Of a stretch of DNA of 64,000 bases, positions 18,187-28,045 are shown one piece after another. Both the position numbers and the translations under genes were made by a program. The DNA is from Pseudomonas entomophila (GTDB taxonomy: Bacteria > Pseudomonadota > Gammaproteobacteria > Pseudomonadales > Pseudomonadaceae), in contig NZ_JAAMQJ010000010.1 in assembly GCF_013523125.1 (NCBI RefSeq), positions 1 to 64,000 of the forward strand, read 5' to 3'. Numbering within the stretch: the first letter of the stretch is position 1; every line of letters begins with the position of its first letter. A model generated the notes under the pieces. That model saw only the letters and a list, made by a program, of their open reading frames with translations, ran no database searches and was not told the DNA's origin.

Positions 18187-18276
18187 CTCGCCATCATGCT
18201 CATGGATGAAGCCTCATCCAGGCGCAGCGCCAACGAAATAGTACACCGGTTAGTACATTGCCTAAGCCTAAACGAA

Positions 18277-18305
18277 GAAAAGCCCAGTAAACACTGGGTT
18301 TTTCT
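18277..18305 (-). terminator. Terminator of tRNA-Leu
   Basis: AAAAGCCCAGTAAACACTGGGTTTTT forms a CCCAGT / ACTGGG stem flanked by A and T runs. It lies 10-38 bases downstream of the tRNA 3' end (minus strand) and could also stop readthrough from the plus strand. Confidence 0.85.
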
Positions 18306-18314
18306 GCCTTGATC

Positions 18315-18399
18315 TGGTGCCCCGAGCCGGACTCGAACCGGCACACCTTGCGGCGGCGCATTTTAAGTGCGATGTGTCTACCAATTTCACCATCGGGGC
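18315..18399 (-). tRNA. tRNA-Leu (anticodon UAA)
   Basis: The minus strand reads GCCCCGATGGTGAAATTGG at the 5' end, has an anticodon loop ACTTAAAAT with anticodon TAA, a class II variable arm, a T arm (GGTTCGAGTCC) and an acceptor closing with GGGGCACCA, CCA being encoded. The 7-bp acceptor stem pairs. It decodes UUA and probably UUG. It borders a decayed phage-derived strip, and tRNA-Leu genes are frequent integration sites. Confidence 0.95.
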
Positions 18400-18449
18400 A
18401 CGATGTGAAGCGGCCAATTAGACACCGAAAGGCCGCGCAAATCAATAGC

Positions 18450-18701
18450 TTAAGCCGAGCCGGTGGTCTGCCCGCCGTCTGTCTGGGGCTCGGGGGCCAT
18501 GGCATCGGCGATGCCGCGCAGTTCGCTCACCGAGGCCTGCAGGTCATGAATCTGCCGATGCACCAATGCGACATCGGCCTGCTGCGAGCTGCGACTCAGG
18601 TAGGCAGCATGGCCCTGCAATGCCTTGGAGATGGCGTCGAGCTCGCCAGCGGTGCGTCTGAGGTCTTCCTGCAGGCTTTGCATACGGTGGGGTGCGGACA
18701 T
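18450..18701 (-). CDS. Small coiled-coil protein, unknown function
   Basis: An 83-residue protein beginning MSAPHRMQSLQEDLRRTAG at ATG 18701. It is almost entirely helical (GELDAISKALQGHAAYL, then VALVHRQIHDLQASVSELRG) with a short Gln/Thr-rich tail. It is divergent from the sensor kinase operon and just upstream of the tRNA. I do not recognise a named family; similar short proteins are usually annotated hypothetical in Pseudomonas. The upstream extension of the open frame is not protein-like. Confidence 0.6.
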   Translation of the reverse strand: MSAPHRMQSLQEDLRRTAGELDAISKALQGHAAYLSRSSQQADVALVHRQIHDLQASVSELRGIADAMAPEPQTDGGQTTGSA

Positions 18702-18885
18702 GGACGCTCCTGGTTGGCACGTGGACACTACGTCGAATGTGGCGACTATAGGGCACTCCTGGCAGGGTCGCCATGCTTGTCTGTGTGCCGACGCCCTGCG
18801 GGACCGATACGGTCGGTCAATGCTCGCACCCGGCGCACGGCTGATGTACTCTGCCTGTCGAATTCTCATGCGGTAGGAAGCTTCC

Positions 18886-20055
18886 ATGGTGTCTGGCGAC
18901 CGCCTCGATTCTGGTCACGATCAGACCAATGCCTATGAGCAGCTCGTCCAGGCGGTGATCGACTATGCCATCTACCGGCTCGACCCCAGCGGCCGCGTGG
19001 TGTCCTGGAACAAGGGCGCGCAACGTATCAAGGGGTACGCGGCCGACGAAGTGGTCGGCCAGCATTTCTCGCTGTTCTTCACCGAGCAGGACTGCGCCCA
19101 GGGTCGCCCCGACACGCTGTTGCAGCGCGCCTTGCGCGAAGGCGTGTCGCAGGACGAAGGCTGGCGGGTGCGCAAGGACGGCACACGTTTCTGGGCACTC
19201 GTCGCGCTGGACGTGATACGTGACGAGCACGGTGCGATTGTCGGCCTGGCCAAGGTGACGCGCGACATCACCGATCGCCAGGAGGCCGCCGCGCAACTCG
19301 ACGCCATGCGCGCGCAACTGTTCCAGGCGCAGAAGCTCGAAGCGCTCGGACAGCTCACCGGCGGCCTGGCCCACGACTTCAACAACCTGCTGACGATCAT
19401 CCTCGGTTCGGCACGCTTGGCCTTGACCCATCAGGATCCGGCGCGTATCGGCATGTTGCTCGAGCACATCGTCGCAGCGGGCGAACGAGGCACCCAGCTG
19501 ACCCAGCAATTGCTGAGCTTCGCCCGCCATCGGCAGCTGGAGGTGACGGCGATCGCACCGGCGGCCGTGATCGAGTCCACCCATGGGTTGATCGGTCAGG
19601 CGCTGCCCGAGGGCATCACGTTGGCGCAGGCGGTGCAGCCGGGGTTGCCGTTGATCGAAGTGGATGTCGGGCAGTTGCAGATGGCGTTGCTGAACCTGGT
19701 GTTCAACGCCCGGGATGCCATCGATGGCCAAGGCACGATCAGCCTGCGTGCCGACCGGGTCGCGCTGCACGGCGAGCCGGACGGTCTGCAGGGCGACTAT
19801 GTCAAATTCGATGTCTGCGACACCGGCCACGGGATTGAACCTGCAGTGATGACGCGGGTCTTTGAACCGTTCTTCACCACGAAGGCGTTCGGTAAAGGCA
19901 CCGGGCTTGGCTTGAGTCAAGTATATGGATTCAGCAAACAGAGTCAGGGCACCGTCCATGTGCGAAGCACGTTGGGCGAGGGCACCTGCATGAGTCTTTT
20001 TCTACCGGTCTGGACCGGTCAGTTCGATGCGACAGGACACAGGTCACGCACATGA
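18886..20055 (+). CDS. PAS-domain sensor histidine kinase
   Basis: A 389-residue soluble kinase with no membrane segment. It has a PAS domain (about residues 15-135, with YRLDPSGRVVSWNKGAQRIKG and a PAC motif VTRDITDRQEAA), a HisKA dimerisation helix with the phospho-acceptor His163 in GGLAHDFNNLL, and an HATPase domain with N box (LNLVFNARDAI), G1 (CDTGHGIEP), F box (FEPFFTTK) and G2 (GKGTGLGLS). It overlaps the KaiC-like gene by four bases (ATGA), so it is coupled to it. A cytoplasmic signal, such as redox or light through a PAS cofactor, is possible but not shown. Confidence 0.9.
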   Translation: MVSGDRLDSGHDQTNAYEQLVQAVIDYAIYRLDPSGRVVSWNKGAQRIKGYAADEVVGQHFSLFFTEQDCAQGRPDTLLQRALREGVSQDEGWRVRKDGTRFWALVALDVIRDEHGAIVGLAKVTRDITDRQEAAAQLDAMRAQLFQAQKLEALGQLTGGLAHDFNNLLTIILGSARLALTHQDPARIGMLLEHIVAAGERGTQLTQQLLSFARHRQLEVTAIAPAAVIESTHGLIGQALPEGITLAQAVQPGLPLIEVDVGQLQMALLNLVFNARDAIDGQGTISLRADRVALHGEPDGLQGDYVKFDVCDTGHGIEPAVMTRVFEPFFTTKAFGKGTGLGLSQVYGFSKQSQGTVHVRSTLGEGTCMSLFLPVWTGQFDATGHRSRT

Positions 20056-21497
20056 TTGAAACACTCAAGCGCCTCACCACAGGCATCGCAGGACTGGACG
20101 CGTTGCTCAAGGGCGGTCTGCTGACGGGCGGTGCCTACATCGTTCAAGGCAATCCCGGGTCTGGCAAGACGATCATGGCGAACCAGATGGCCTGTCATCA
20201 TGTACGCCAGGGTGGGCGTGTCCTGGTCGGGACCTTGTTGGCCGAGTCCCACGATCGCCTGTTCCAGTACTTGTCCGGTCTGTCGTTCTTCGACCCGGCT
20301 CTGGTGGGGCGAGAAATCCAGTATCTGAGCGCCTTCGGCACGCTGGAGCAGGAAGGCCTGCCAGCCGTGGTCAAGCTGCTGCGGCGGGAAATCGGTCGCC
20401 AGCAGGCGAGCCTGCTGATCATCGACGGCCTGCTCAACGCGCGTTCGCGTGCCGACAGCAGCCTGGACACCAAGAAATTCATCTCCGAACTGCAGGGGCA
20501 TGCGGCCTTCGCCGGCTGCACGGTGTTGTTGCTCACCAGCTCGCGTCTGGAAGAGGGCAGCCCCGAGCACACCATGGTCGACGGTGTGATCGAACTGAGC
20601 GAAATGCCCCTGGGCAGCCGCGCGGTCCGTCAGGTGCAGTTGCGCAAGACCCGTGGCAGCAGTGCACTGTCGGGTGTGCACGAATGCGAAATCACCCAGG
20701 ACGGCCTGCAGGTCTATCCCCGGCTGGAAGCGCGCTACAGCCGTCCCACGCACTTGGACGAGGCAACCTTGCAACGGATCTCGAGCGGCACCGAGGCCCT
20801 GGATCGCATGATCGGTGGGGGGCTGCCGGAAGGGGGCGTGACCCTGGTCCTGGGGCCGTCGGGCATCGGCAAGACGTCGCTCGGCCTGAGTTTCCTGGCG
20901 GCCGCCACGCCCAGCGCGCCGGGCTTGCATTTCGGGTTCTACGAAACGCCACCGCGGCTCTTGCTCAAGGCCGCTGCGCTGGGGTTCGACTTCGCCACGT
21001 TGGCTGAAGAGGGCGCCCTGCACTGGTGCTGGCAACCCACCACCGAAGGGTTGCTCGATCAGGTCGGCGAACGCTTGTTGCACCATGTGGATACCCATGG
21101 CATCAAGCGTGTGCTGCTCGATGGCCTGGGCGCCTTCGGCCGTCTGGCCAATGATCCGACACGCCTGAACGAGTTCTACCGTGCGCTGACCAGCGAGTTG
21201 CGCGCGCGCAACGTCAGCAGCATGGCCACCTGGGAAATGCGCGATCTGCTCGGGACGTCGTTCACTGCACCGGCCCCTGATCTGTCAGGCATCATCGACA
21301 ATCTGGTGCTGATGCGCTTCGTGGAGCAGGATGCCAGGCTCAAGCGCGTGCTTTCGGTGGTGAAGGTGCGCGACAGCGATTTCGATCCTGCCTTCTATGA
21401 AGTACTGATGCAGGCCAAAGGGCTCGACCTGCGCAGGTTCTTCGGCGGTGGTACCGCGATCGATGCGGGCTTGCCGGTGCACAGTGCGAACCTCTGA
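20052..21497 (+). CDS. Double-domain KaiC-like ATPase
   Basis: A 481-residue protein made of two RecA-like KaiC domains. The first has Walker A GNPGSGKT (about residues 33-40), the second Walker A GPSGIGKT (about 267-274); hydrophobic strands ending in Asp (SLLIIDG, RVLLDG) serve as Walker B. Cyanobacterial KaiC is the clock ATPase; the many homologues outside cyanobacteria lack KaiA and are linked to stress or signalling. No kaiB lies next to it here. It sits between a histidine kinase and a receiver protein, four-base overlap on one side and four-base gap on the other, which points to a shared signalling role. Confidence 0.88.
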   Translation: MIETLKRLTTGIAGLDALLKGGLLTGGAYIVQGNPGSGKTIMANQMACHHVRQGGRVLVGTLLAESHDRLFQYLSGLSFFDPALVGREIQYLSAFGTLEQEGLPAVVKLLRREIGRQQASLLIIDGLLNARSRADSSLDTKKFISELQGHAAFAGCTVLLLTSSRLEEGSPEHTMVDGVIELSEMPLGSRAVRQVQLRKTRGSSALSGVHECEITQDGLQVYPRLEARYSRPTHLDEATLQRISSGTEALDRMIGGGLPEGGVTLVLGPSGIGKTSLGLSFLAAATPSAPGLHFGFYETPPRLLLKAAALGFDFATLAEEGALHWCWQPTTEGLLDQVGERLLHHVDTHGIKRVLLDGLGAFGRLANDPTRLNEFYRALTSELRARNVSSMATWEMRDLLGTSFTAPAPDLSGIIDNLVLMRFVEQDARLKRVLSVVKVRDSDFDPAFYEVLMQAKGLDLRRFFGGGTAIDAGLPVHSANL

Positions 21498-21501
21498 CCC
21501 C

Positions 21502-21882
21502 ATGACCGGCCTGGGCATGCCTACCATCCTGGTGGTCGATGACGAGTACCTGATCGCCGACATCCTCGGGTTCGCACTCGAGGACGAAGGCTTTCAGGTG
21601 CATACGGCAAGCAATGGGCGCGCCGCGCTGGAAGTGCTCGCTGTCCAGCCGATCGATTTGGTGATCACCGACTACATGATGCCCGTGCTCAACGGTCAGG
21701 AATTGGTGGCCGCCATTCGTGCCGAGCCCGCCTTGTCGACGCTCCCAGTCATTCTCATGAGCGGTGCCCAAGCCAGTCAGGCACAGATCGGCCCCACGGC
21801 GTTCTGCGCGGTGTTCGAAAAACCCTTCGACGTCTGGCGGATGATCGCCACGGTGCGGGAGCTGCTAGAGGGAAGACGGTGA
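21502..21882 (+). CDS. Stand-alone response regulator receiver
   Basis: A 126-residue CheY-like receiver domain without an output domain. The acidic pair is DDE near the start (VVDDEYLI), the phospho-acceptor is Asp57 in DLVITDYMMP, and the conserved Lys lies in FEKPFD. ATG 21502 follows the KaiC-like stop at once. It is the likely partner of the upstream kinase; signalling would pass by protein contact rather than by DNA binding. Confidence 0.88.
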   Translation: MTGLGMPTILVVDDEYLIADILGFALEDEGFQVHTASNGRAALEVLAVQPIDLVITDYMMPVLNGQELVAAIRAEPALSTLPVILMSGAQASQAQIGPTAFCAVFEKPFDVWRMIATVRELLEGRR

Positions 21883-21946
21883 AAATCATGCGCTGCCCGG
21901 CGGGACGGACAGGCAAGCGCATCAAAAGGTAATGAAGCAGGTCGAC

Positions 21947-22144
21947 TCAGCGCGGTTCGTCCGCTCGCTCTGGCGCTGGGCTGCCAGCCTGGATACGTTT
22001 GAAGATCTCTTCGCGGTGCACCTGGACATCTTTGGGCGCGTCGATGCCAATTCTCACTTGCATCCCTTTGACACCTAGAATGGTGACCTTGATGTCGTCA
22101 TTGATGACGATGCTTTCGCCAACCTTGCGGGTGAGTATCAGCAT
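21947..22144 (-). CDS. csrA: Carbon storage regulator CsrA/RsmA
   Basis: A 65-residue RNA-binding regulator beginning [20 protein letters not shown] and containing [10 protein letters not shown] with the key Arg44. It binds GGA motifs in mRNA leaders to repress or stabilise transcripts, controlling the switch from motile to sessile and secondary metabolism. The C-terminal tail ([14 protein letters not shown]) differs from canonical RsmA, so this may be one of several paralogues. AAGGAG precedes the ATG. It is convergent with the receiver gene. Confidence 0.95.
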   Translation of the reverse strand: MLILTRKVGESIVINDDIKVTILGVKGMQVRIGIDAPKDVQVHREEIFKRIQAGSPAPERADEPR

Positions 22145-22412
22145 GTACTTCTCCTTGGTAATGAACTGCGCCGTACAGAGGGTCCTGTCACGGTCGGGAG
22201 CGGGGCCCCATGGCCTTGTCCCTCTTCCTAATCATTAAAGACGTTCGCGACGCGGAGTAATTCCCTTCGAGGTGAAATCTCCTGCCGGTCTTCGTTGCAG
22301 GAATCGGCGATTTCCGTGCTGGAAACCGCTTGGCGAGGTGCTCTGGTGCCAAGGATAGGGGGCTTCGCCGCAGATGGGAAATTTCTCTGAATCATGGTCG
22401 AGATAGACGGAC

Positions 22413-23432
22413 TCAATCGACGACCACATCCAGGGTTTCCAGAAACTTGAGCAACACTACTTCCTCCGGTTCCAGGCCTTTGCGAGCACGGCTGTGACGC
22501 AGCTCGGCCAACTTGCCCAGGCTGAAATGTTCGAGCACGGCCGGGTGGATGTAGCACTTGCGGCATACGGCGGGCGTGTTACCCAGCTTTTGGGCGACGT
22601 GTTTGACGATGGTCGCGACATGCTGCTTGGCATGGGTGGGGGGTTCCCAGGGCAATGGTCTGAGCAGGTCCAGCGCCAGTACACTGCCGGCCCAGGTCCG
22701 ATAGTCCTTGGCGGTGAAGTCGGCACCGGTCAATTGTTGCAGGAACTGGTTGATGTCGCTCGAACCGACGCTGTGACGCTCGCCGTGTTCGTCCAGGTAC
22801 TGGAACAAGGACTGGCCCGGCAGCTCCAGGCAGCGCTTGAGCACGGCCGCCAGGCGTCGGTCGCGCAAGGTGACGTCGTGGTCGACGCCGCTCTTGCCAC
22901 GGAAGTGGAAGCGGATGGTATGCCCCTTGACGTCCACGTGGCGGTTGCGCAGGGTCGTCAGCCCGTAGGACTTGTTGTCGCGCACGTAGCGGTGGTTGCC
23001 GATGCGGATCAGCGTGCTGTCGAGCAGGCTGACCACCAGTGCCATGACCTTCTCGCGATCGAGACCGGGCCGCGCGAGGTGCTGGTCGATCTGCTGGCGC
23101 AGTTTCGGCAGGGCCTGGGCGAAGGCCAGCATGCGGCCATACTTGTGTCCGTCGCGCAGGCTGCGCCACTCCACATGGTAGCGGTATTGCTTGCGTCCGC
23201 GGGCGTCGCGACCGGTCGCCTGCAGATGGCCCTGCGGGTCCCTGCAGATCCACACCTCGGTATAGGCTGGCGGGATGGCCAAGGCCGCGATGCGTGCGAG
23301 CACCTCGGCATCGCGCACACGCTGACCATCGGTGTCGAGGTAGATGAAGCGATCACGCCAGCGCTTGCGGCTGTAGCCGGGGTGCGTGTCGTCGACGTAA
23401 TGCAGGGAAGGAGGCAGCAGACACTCGGGCAT
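22413..23432 (-). CDS. DNA topoisomerase IB
   Basis: A 339-residue poxvirus-type topoisomerase IB. The N-terminal domain (HPGYSRKRWRDRFIYLD) is followed by the catalytic domain with RIGNHRYVRDNKSYGLTTL, KGHTIRFHFRGKSG (conserved Arg/Lys), DFTAKDYRTW and the active-site Tyr in CRKCYIHPAVLEHF near residue 298. Such enzymes relax supercoils through a 3'-phosphotyrosyl intermediate and occur sporadically in bacteria. It follows modC by 63 bases in the same direction; a functional link with molybdate uptake is unlikely. Confidence 0.92.
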   Translation of the reverse strand: MPECLLPPSLHYVDDTHPGYSRKRWRDRFIYLDTDGQRVRDAEVLARIAALAIPPAYTEVWICRDPQGHLQATGRDARGRKQYRYHVEWRSLRDGHKYGRMLAFAQALPKLRQQIDQHLARPGLDREKVMALVVSLLDSTLIRIGNHRYVRDNKSYGLTTLRNRHVDVKGHTIRFHFRGKSGVDHDVTLRDRRLAAVLKRCLELPGQSLFQYLDEHGERHSVGSSDINQFLQQLTGADFTAKDYRTWAGSVLALDLLRPLPWEPPTHAKQHVATIVKHVAQKLGNTPAVCRKCYIHPAVLEHFSLGKLAELRHSRARKGLEPEEVVLLKFLETLDVVVD

Positions 23433-23495
23433 GGCAGGGTCCGTTTCGAAGGGGTCATTCGATGGACAGCAGTGGCCGGTCAGCGTGCCGCGTTT

Positions 23496-24584
23496 TCAGC
23501 CGAGCAGTGCCACCGACTTGATCTGCGCCCACAAGGTCTGGCCCACGTGCACGCCCAGGTGATCGGCCGAGTAGCGGGTGATGCGCGCCAGCAAGGGTTG
23601 CCCGGCGGCCCCCAGTGCCACCAGCAGGTGCGCCGGATTCTCCGCCGCCTGGCAGGCGCGCACGGTCACCGGCAGGCGGTTGAGGATGCTCGAGGCTGGG
23701 TCGTCGGCCAGGCTCAGGCTCACATCGCGCGCCTGCACCTGCACACGCAGTCGGCTGCCAGGGGGGCGCGGGCCGTGGGCGATCCGCAGGCAGGTGTCAT
23801 GGCCGGGCAGGCGCATGTCCAGCAGCTGGTAATGGGCGTCATGGCCCATGACCTCGACCTCGAGGGTCACGCCAGCGTCCTCGGCCTGCACCAGCGCCAG
23901 GTCCAGGCGCGCCAGGGTCTCGGCGATCGGCCCGCTGGCCAGCGCCCGACCCTGCTCGAGCACTATCAGATGATCGGCTAACCGTGCCACCTCGTCCTGG
24001 GCATGGCTGACGTACACCACCGGGATGTCCAGTTCGTCGTGCAAGCGCTCCAGGTACGGCAGGATCTCGCGCTTGCGCGGCCCGTCCAGCGCGGCCAGCG
24101 GTTCATCCATCAGCAGCAGGCTGGGGCTGGTCAACAGCGCGCGGGCGATCCCCACGCGCTGCGCCTCACCGCCCGACAAGGTGGCGGGGCGGCGGTCGAG
24201 CAGGTGCGCGATGCCCAGCAAGGCGCAGGCCTGCTCCAGCTCCACCTTGCGCTGCGCCTGAGCGATGCGTCGCCAGCCGAACATGAGGTTGGCGCGCACG
24301 TCCAGGTGCGCGAACAGGCTGGCTTCCTGGAAGACGTAGCCGATCGAGCGTCGATGAGGCGCCAGGAAGTGCCCTCGGGCGCTGTCCTGCCAGACCTCGC
24401 CATTGACCTCGATGAAGGCCTCGTCGGCTTGCTCCAGGCCCGCCAGGCAGCGCAGGATCGTCGTCTTCCCCGAGCCGGATTGACCGAACAGCGCACTGAC
24501 GCCGCGGCCCGGCAGGCTCAGCTCGACGTCCAGCGCGAAATCCTTGCGTGTCAGATGCAGAGTGACCTGTAGCGTCCCGTGCAT
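23496..24584 (-). CDS. modC: Molybdate ABC transporter ATP-binding protein
   Basis: A 362-residue protein: Walker [12 protein letters not shown] loop ([11 protein letters not shown]), signature [15 protein letters not shown], Walker [13 protein letters not shown] and H-loop VSHAQDE. The C-terminal third (from about residue 285) is a MOP/TOBE-like molybdate-binding domain, with [14 protein letters not shown] and [15 protein letters not shown] start it at ATG 24584 ([11 protein letters not shown]), one base after the modB stop; an upstream extension of the frame overlaps modB and is not protein-like. It powers ModB. Confidence 0.95.
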   Translation of the reverse strand: MHGTLQVTLHLTRKDFALDVELSLPGRGVSALFGQSGSGKTTILRCLAGLEQADEAFIEVNGEVWQDSARGHFLAPHRRSIGYVFQEASLFAHLDVRANLMFGWRRIAQAQRKVELEQACALLGIAHLLDRRPATLSGGEAQRVGIARALLTSPSLLLMDEPLAALDGPRKREILPYLERLHDELDIPVVYVSHAQDEVARLADHLIVLEQGRALASGPIAETLARLDLALVQAEDAGVTLEVEVMGHDAHYQLLDMRLPGHDTCLRIAHGPRPPGSRLRVQVQARDVSLSLADDPASSILNRLPVTVRACQAAENPAHLLVALGAAGQPLLARITRYSADHLGVHVGQTLWAQIKSVALLG

Positions 24585-24585
24585 G

Positions 24586-25265
24586 TCAGCTCCAACTGCC
24601 GTGACGGCGTCGACCGGCGTACAGCACCAGCAACACCAGGAAGGAAAACGCCAGCATGACGCCAGCCAGCCAGTGGGCCTGGGCATATGCCATCGACTCC
24701 ACATGGTCGAAGATCTGCACCGACACCACCCGCGTTGCATCGGGGATGTTGCCACCGATCATCAGCACCACGCCGAACTCACCCACCGTGTGGGCGAACC
24801 CCAGGATGCCCGCGGTGACGAAACCGGGACGTGCCAAGGGCAGAACCACATGCACGAACCGATCCCAGGGCCCCGCGCGCAACGTGGCCGCCACTTCCAG
24901 CGGGCGTTGGCCGATAGCACTGAACGCGTTCTGCAAGGGCTGGACCACGAATGGCAGCGAGTACACCACCGAGCCGATCACCAGCCCCGTGAAACTGAAC
25001 ACTACGGTACCCAGGCCCAAGGCCTGGGTCGCCTGGCCGATCCAGCCATGCGGGCCCAAGGCTATCAGCAGGTAGAAACCGATCACCGTGGGCGGCAGCA
25101 CCAGCGGCAGGGCCACGAGGGCGCCGACGGGGCCGCGCCACCAGGAGCGGGTACGCGCCAGCCACCAGGCGATCGGCGTGCCGATCACCAGCAGGATCAG
25201 CGTGGTCAGGCTGGCGAGCTTGGCCGTCAGCCAGATCGCACCCAGGTCACTGGCGTCGAGCGGCA

Positions 25266-25266
<1 letters not shown>
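24586..25266 (-). CDS. modB: Molybdate ABC transporter permease
   Basis: A 226-residue inner-membrane permease with about five membrane segments and the EAA-type loop that contacts ModC ([20 protein letters not shown]). Its start overlaps the modA stop as TGATG, which means translational coupling. It forms the channel of the high-affinity molybdate importer ModABC that feeds molybdenum cofactor synthesis. Confidence 0.95.
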
Positions 25267-26144
<878 letters not shown>

Positions 26145-26227
26145 TCACGGCTTTGCAAGGCCACGGAGTGGGTCCGGCTGGTGCCTCGATTGCTCACCAG
26201 CTGAACAGTGACATGTGCAGCAGTCGG

Positions 26228-26545
26228 TCACTTTTTCTTGGGGACGATTTCCATGATCACGCCATTGGTAATCTGTACCAGGACGTAATGATCATCGATA
26301 TTCACCCAATGGCTGACCTCGTCTTCCGGTGCCTTCAGTCCTTTGGCTTTCCAGTCCTTGATGGCCGCTTCATCGCGCTTGTACTGATCGGGGGCCTTGT
26401 CGCCCACCTCCAGCTCACGATTGCGGGTCTGGTCGCTCTGGATGGTTTCATCCGACTTGCCAGCATCGGCGGCCTGGGCGGCCATAGGCAGACACGCGAA
26501 GGTGCCAGTCAGCAACAGTGCGGACAACAGATGGCGAGTATTCAT
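26228..26545 (-). CDS. RcnB-family periplasmic protein
   Basis: A 105-residue protein with a signal peptide ending LPMAAQA and a C-terminal RcnB-type domain: VGDKAPDQYKRDEAAIKDW, then HWVNIDDHYVLVQITNGVI. RcnB of E. coli is a periplasmic protein linked to nickel/cobalt homeostasis, but many short family members have no known role. No rcnA efflux gene is nearby. Confidence 0.75.
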   Translation of the reverse strand: MNTRHLLSALLLTGTFACLPMAAQAADAGKSDETIQSDQTRNRELEVGDKAPDQYKRDEAAIKDWKAKGLKAPEDEVSHWVNIDDHYVLVQITNGVIMEIVPKKK

Positions 26546-26659
26546 GCGATTTTCCTTTCTGACATGGCATGTACCCTATCCGACAGCGGCAGGACGGGAA
26601 CAATTCACTCGATGTGCAGGTGGGTGCTAGAGTCGGCTCTTTTTCAAGGAGTGCGACAG

Positions 26660-27010
26660 ATGCGACTGATCCTGACGATGGGCGCGGCGATGCTGCTGGC
26701 AGGGTGTGCGTCCTCGGTGATGCAGGACGCACGCCTGCGTGCGCCGGATGCGCGAATGGAGTCGGCCAAGACGCCGGTGCAGGTCGCCCAGTGCATTCAA
26801 TACAGCTGGCAGGACGAGCGTATCTTTGGGGTGGATGCCAGTGGTTACCTGGAGGCGCGTGAAGGGGGGGTGTACACCGTGCATGTGCGTGATGCGGAGG
26901 TGTTCGTGGATGTGCAACCGCATGCGGGGGGCAGCCAGGTCGATTTCTATGCCCAGCATCAGGGCGGCGCTGCACTACAGCGTCGTGCAACGGCCGCCAC
27001 GTGCCTGTGA
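26660..27010 (+). CDS. Small lipoprotein, unknown function
   Basis: A 116-residue protein with a lipoprotein signal (MRLILTMGAAMLLAGC) and lipobox cysteine at residue 16. The mature part has two further cysteines, near residues 44 (VAQCIQYSW) and 115 (ATCL), which could form a disulphide, and a beta-rich region (YTVHVRDAEVFVDVQPH). AAGGAG at 26646-26651 precedes the ATG. It belongs to a type of Pseudomonas envelope lipoprotein I cannot name. Confidence 0.75.
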   Translation: MRLILTMGAAMLLAGCASSVMQDARLRAPDARMESAKTPVQVAQCIQYSWQDERIFGVDASGYLEAREGGVYTVHVRDAEVFVDVQPHAGGSQVDFYAQHQGGAALQRRATAATCL

Positions 27011-27079
27011 GGCACGCGCTCGCGATCGGGCCCGGGCAGGCAGGGGCAACGAATCCGCCGCCCACCATGGGCGCAGGCG

Positions 27080-27775
27080 TCAGTGATTGCTCAGCAGCCG
27101 CCGTTGCGCCGCCGCGCAGCCGTTGATCTCCACCGCCTTGAGCAACAGGTCCTGGCGTTGCGAGGTATCCAGGTCCCCCAGCAAGCGATAGACCTCGGCC
27201 TGATAATCCCGTTGTCGACCCCACTGCATGGCCAGCCCCTGGGGGCGGTCGCGGCTGCACTCCAGGCGCACCGCAGGCTGCGGATAATAAGCTGCATACA
27301 GTGTGGCCATGCCCGCAATCGCCTGCAGGGCATCGCGATAGCTGGCGCTGGCATTGAAGGGCGGGCACCAGGTGGCGATGGCCGGGGCGGGCGGTGCGAA
27401 GCCCTGCTTCAGGCTGGCCTCGAGCAACGGGCAGGCGGCATCGGAAATCTCGTCGGCTGGCAGATAGTTCATGTAGTACAGCGCCAGCCGGTACTGCGCC
27501 ACGGGGTGGCCGAGGCTCACGGACTTCTTCAGCAACGCCACTGCGGTCGGCAGTGTCCGTGCCATGGCCTGGCCTTGGCGGCTCAACTCGGGATCGTTGT
27601 CCGCCGTCTGCAAGGGGCTGGCGTCTTCCTGCACGTCCGCCTGCTCCAGCAAGGGCAATGCCTGCCGGTAGAGCAGGTCGGCATGTGCGTCGATGTGCAC
27701 CTCGACAGCCGACGCGGCGATCGGCATGAGGGTGGCCAGCAGGGCGGAAACGGCCCGTGCCCTCGTCATGGGCAC
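27080..27775 (-). CDS. Exported Sel1-like repeat protein
   Basis: A 231-residue protein with an N-terminal signal (ALLATLMPIAASAVE) and at least one clear Sel1/TPR-like helical hairpin (AVALLKKSVSLGHPVAQYRLA, then YMNYLPADEISDAACPLLEA). Three or four cysteines in the second half could pair in the periplasm. The start may be the third codon (ATG 27769) instead. Sel1 repeats usually mediate protein contacts; the partner is not known. Confidence 0.65.
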   Translation of the reverse strand: MPMTRARAVSALLATLMPIAASAVEVHIDAHADLLYRQALPLLEQADVQEDASPLQTADNDPELSRQGQAMARTLPTAVALLKKSVSLGHPVAQYRLALYYMNYLPADEISDAACPLLEASLKQGFAPPAPAIATWCPPFNASASYRDALQAIAGMATLYAAYYPQPAVRLECSRDRPQGLAMQWGRQRDYQAEVYRLLGDLDTSQRQDLLLKAVEINGCAAAQRRLLSNH

Positions 27776-28045
27776 GTCCGCAGGACAGGGGGCATGTCGG
27801 CAGGACGCCGGGGCGAACGGGCGATATCGGTATTCATGCGGGTGTCGTGGCGCCTCGGCCTATCTGGGCTACAGGGGGCTATTCTAGCCACGCTCGGCTG
27901 TTCGCCGAAAGCCATGGCGCTCGCCATTCGACCTGACTGGACAGGCGGAGGCGTTCGGCACCGACTGGGCGTGGCGTGCAAATGCCCATCCGACCGCTTT
28001 AGCGCCGGCCCCGTCGACAGCGGTGTCCACTCATCGGCCCGCCGG

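Noticed and set aside
13000..18400. Duplicated tRNA-Leu 3' end as an attachment site
   Set aside because: I scanned by eye for the sequence around GAGCCGGACTCGAACC left of the tRNA and found no second copy.
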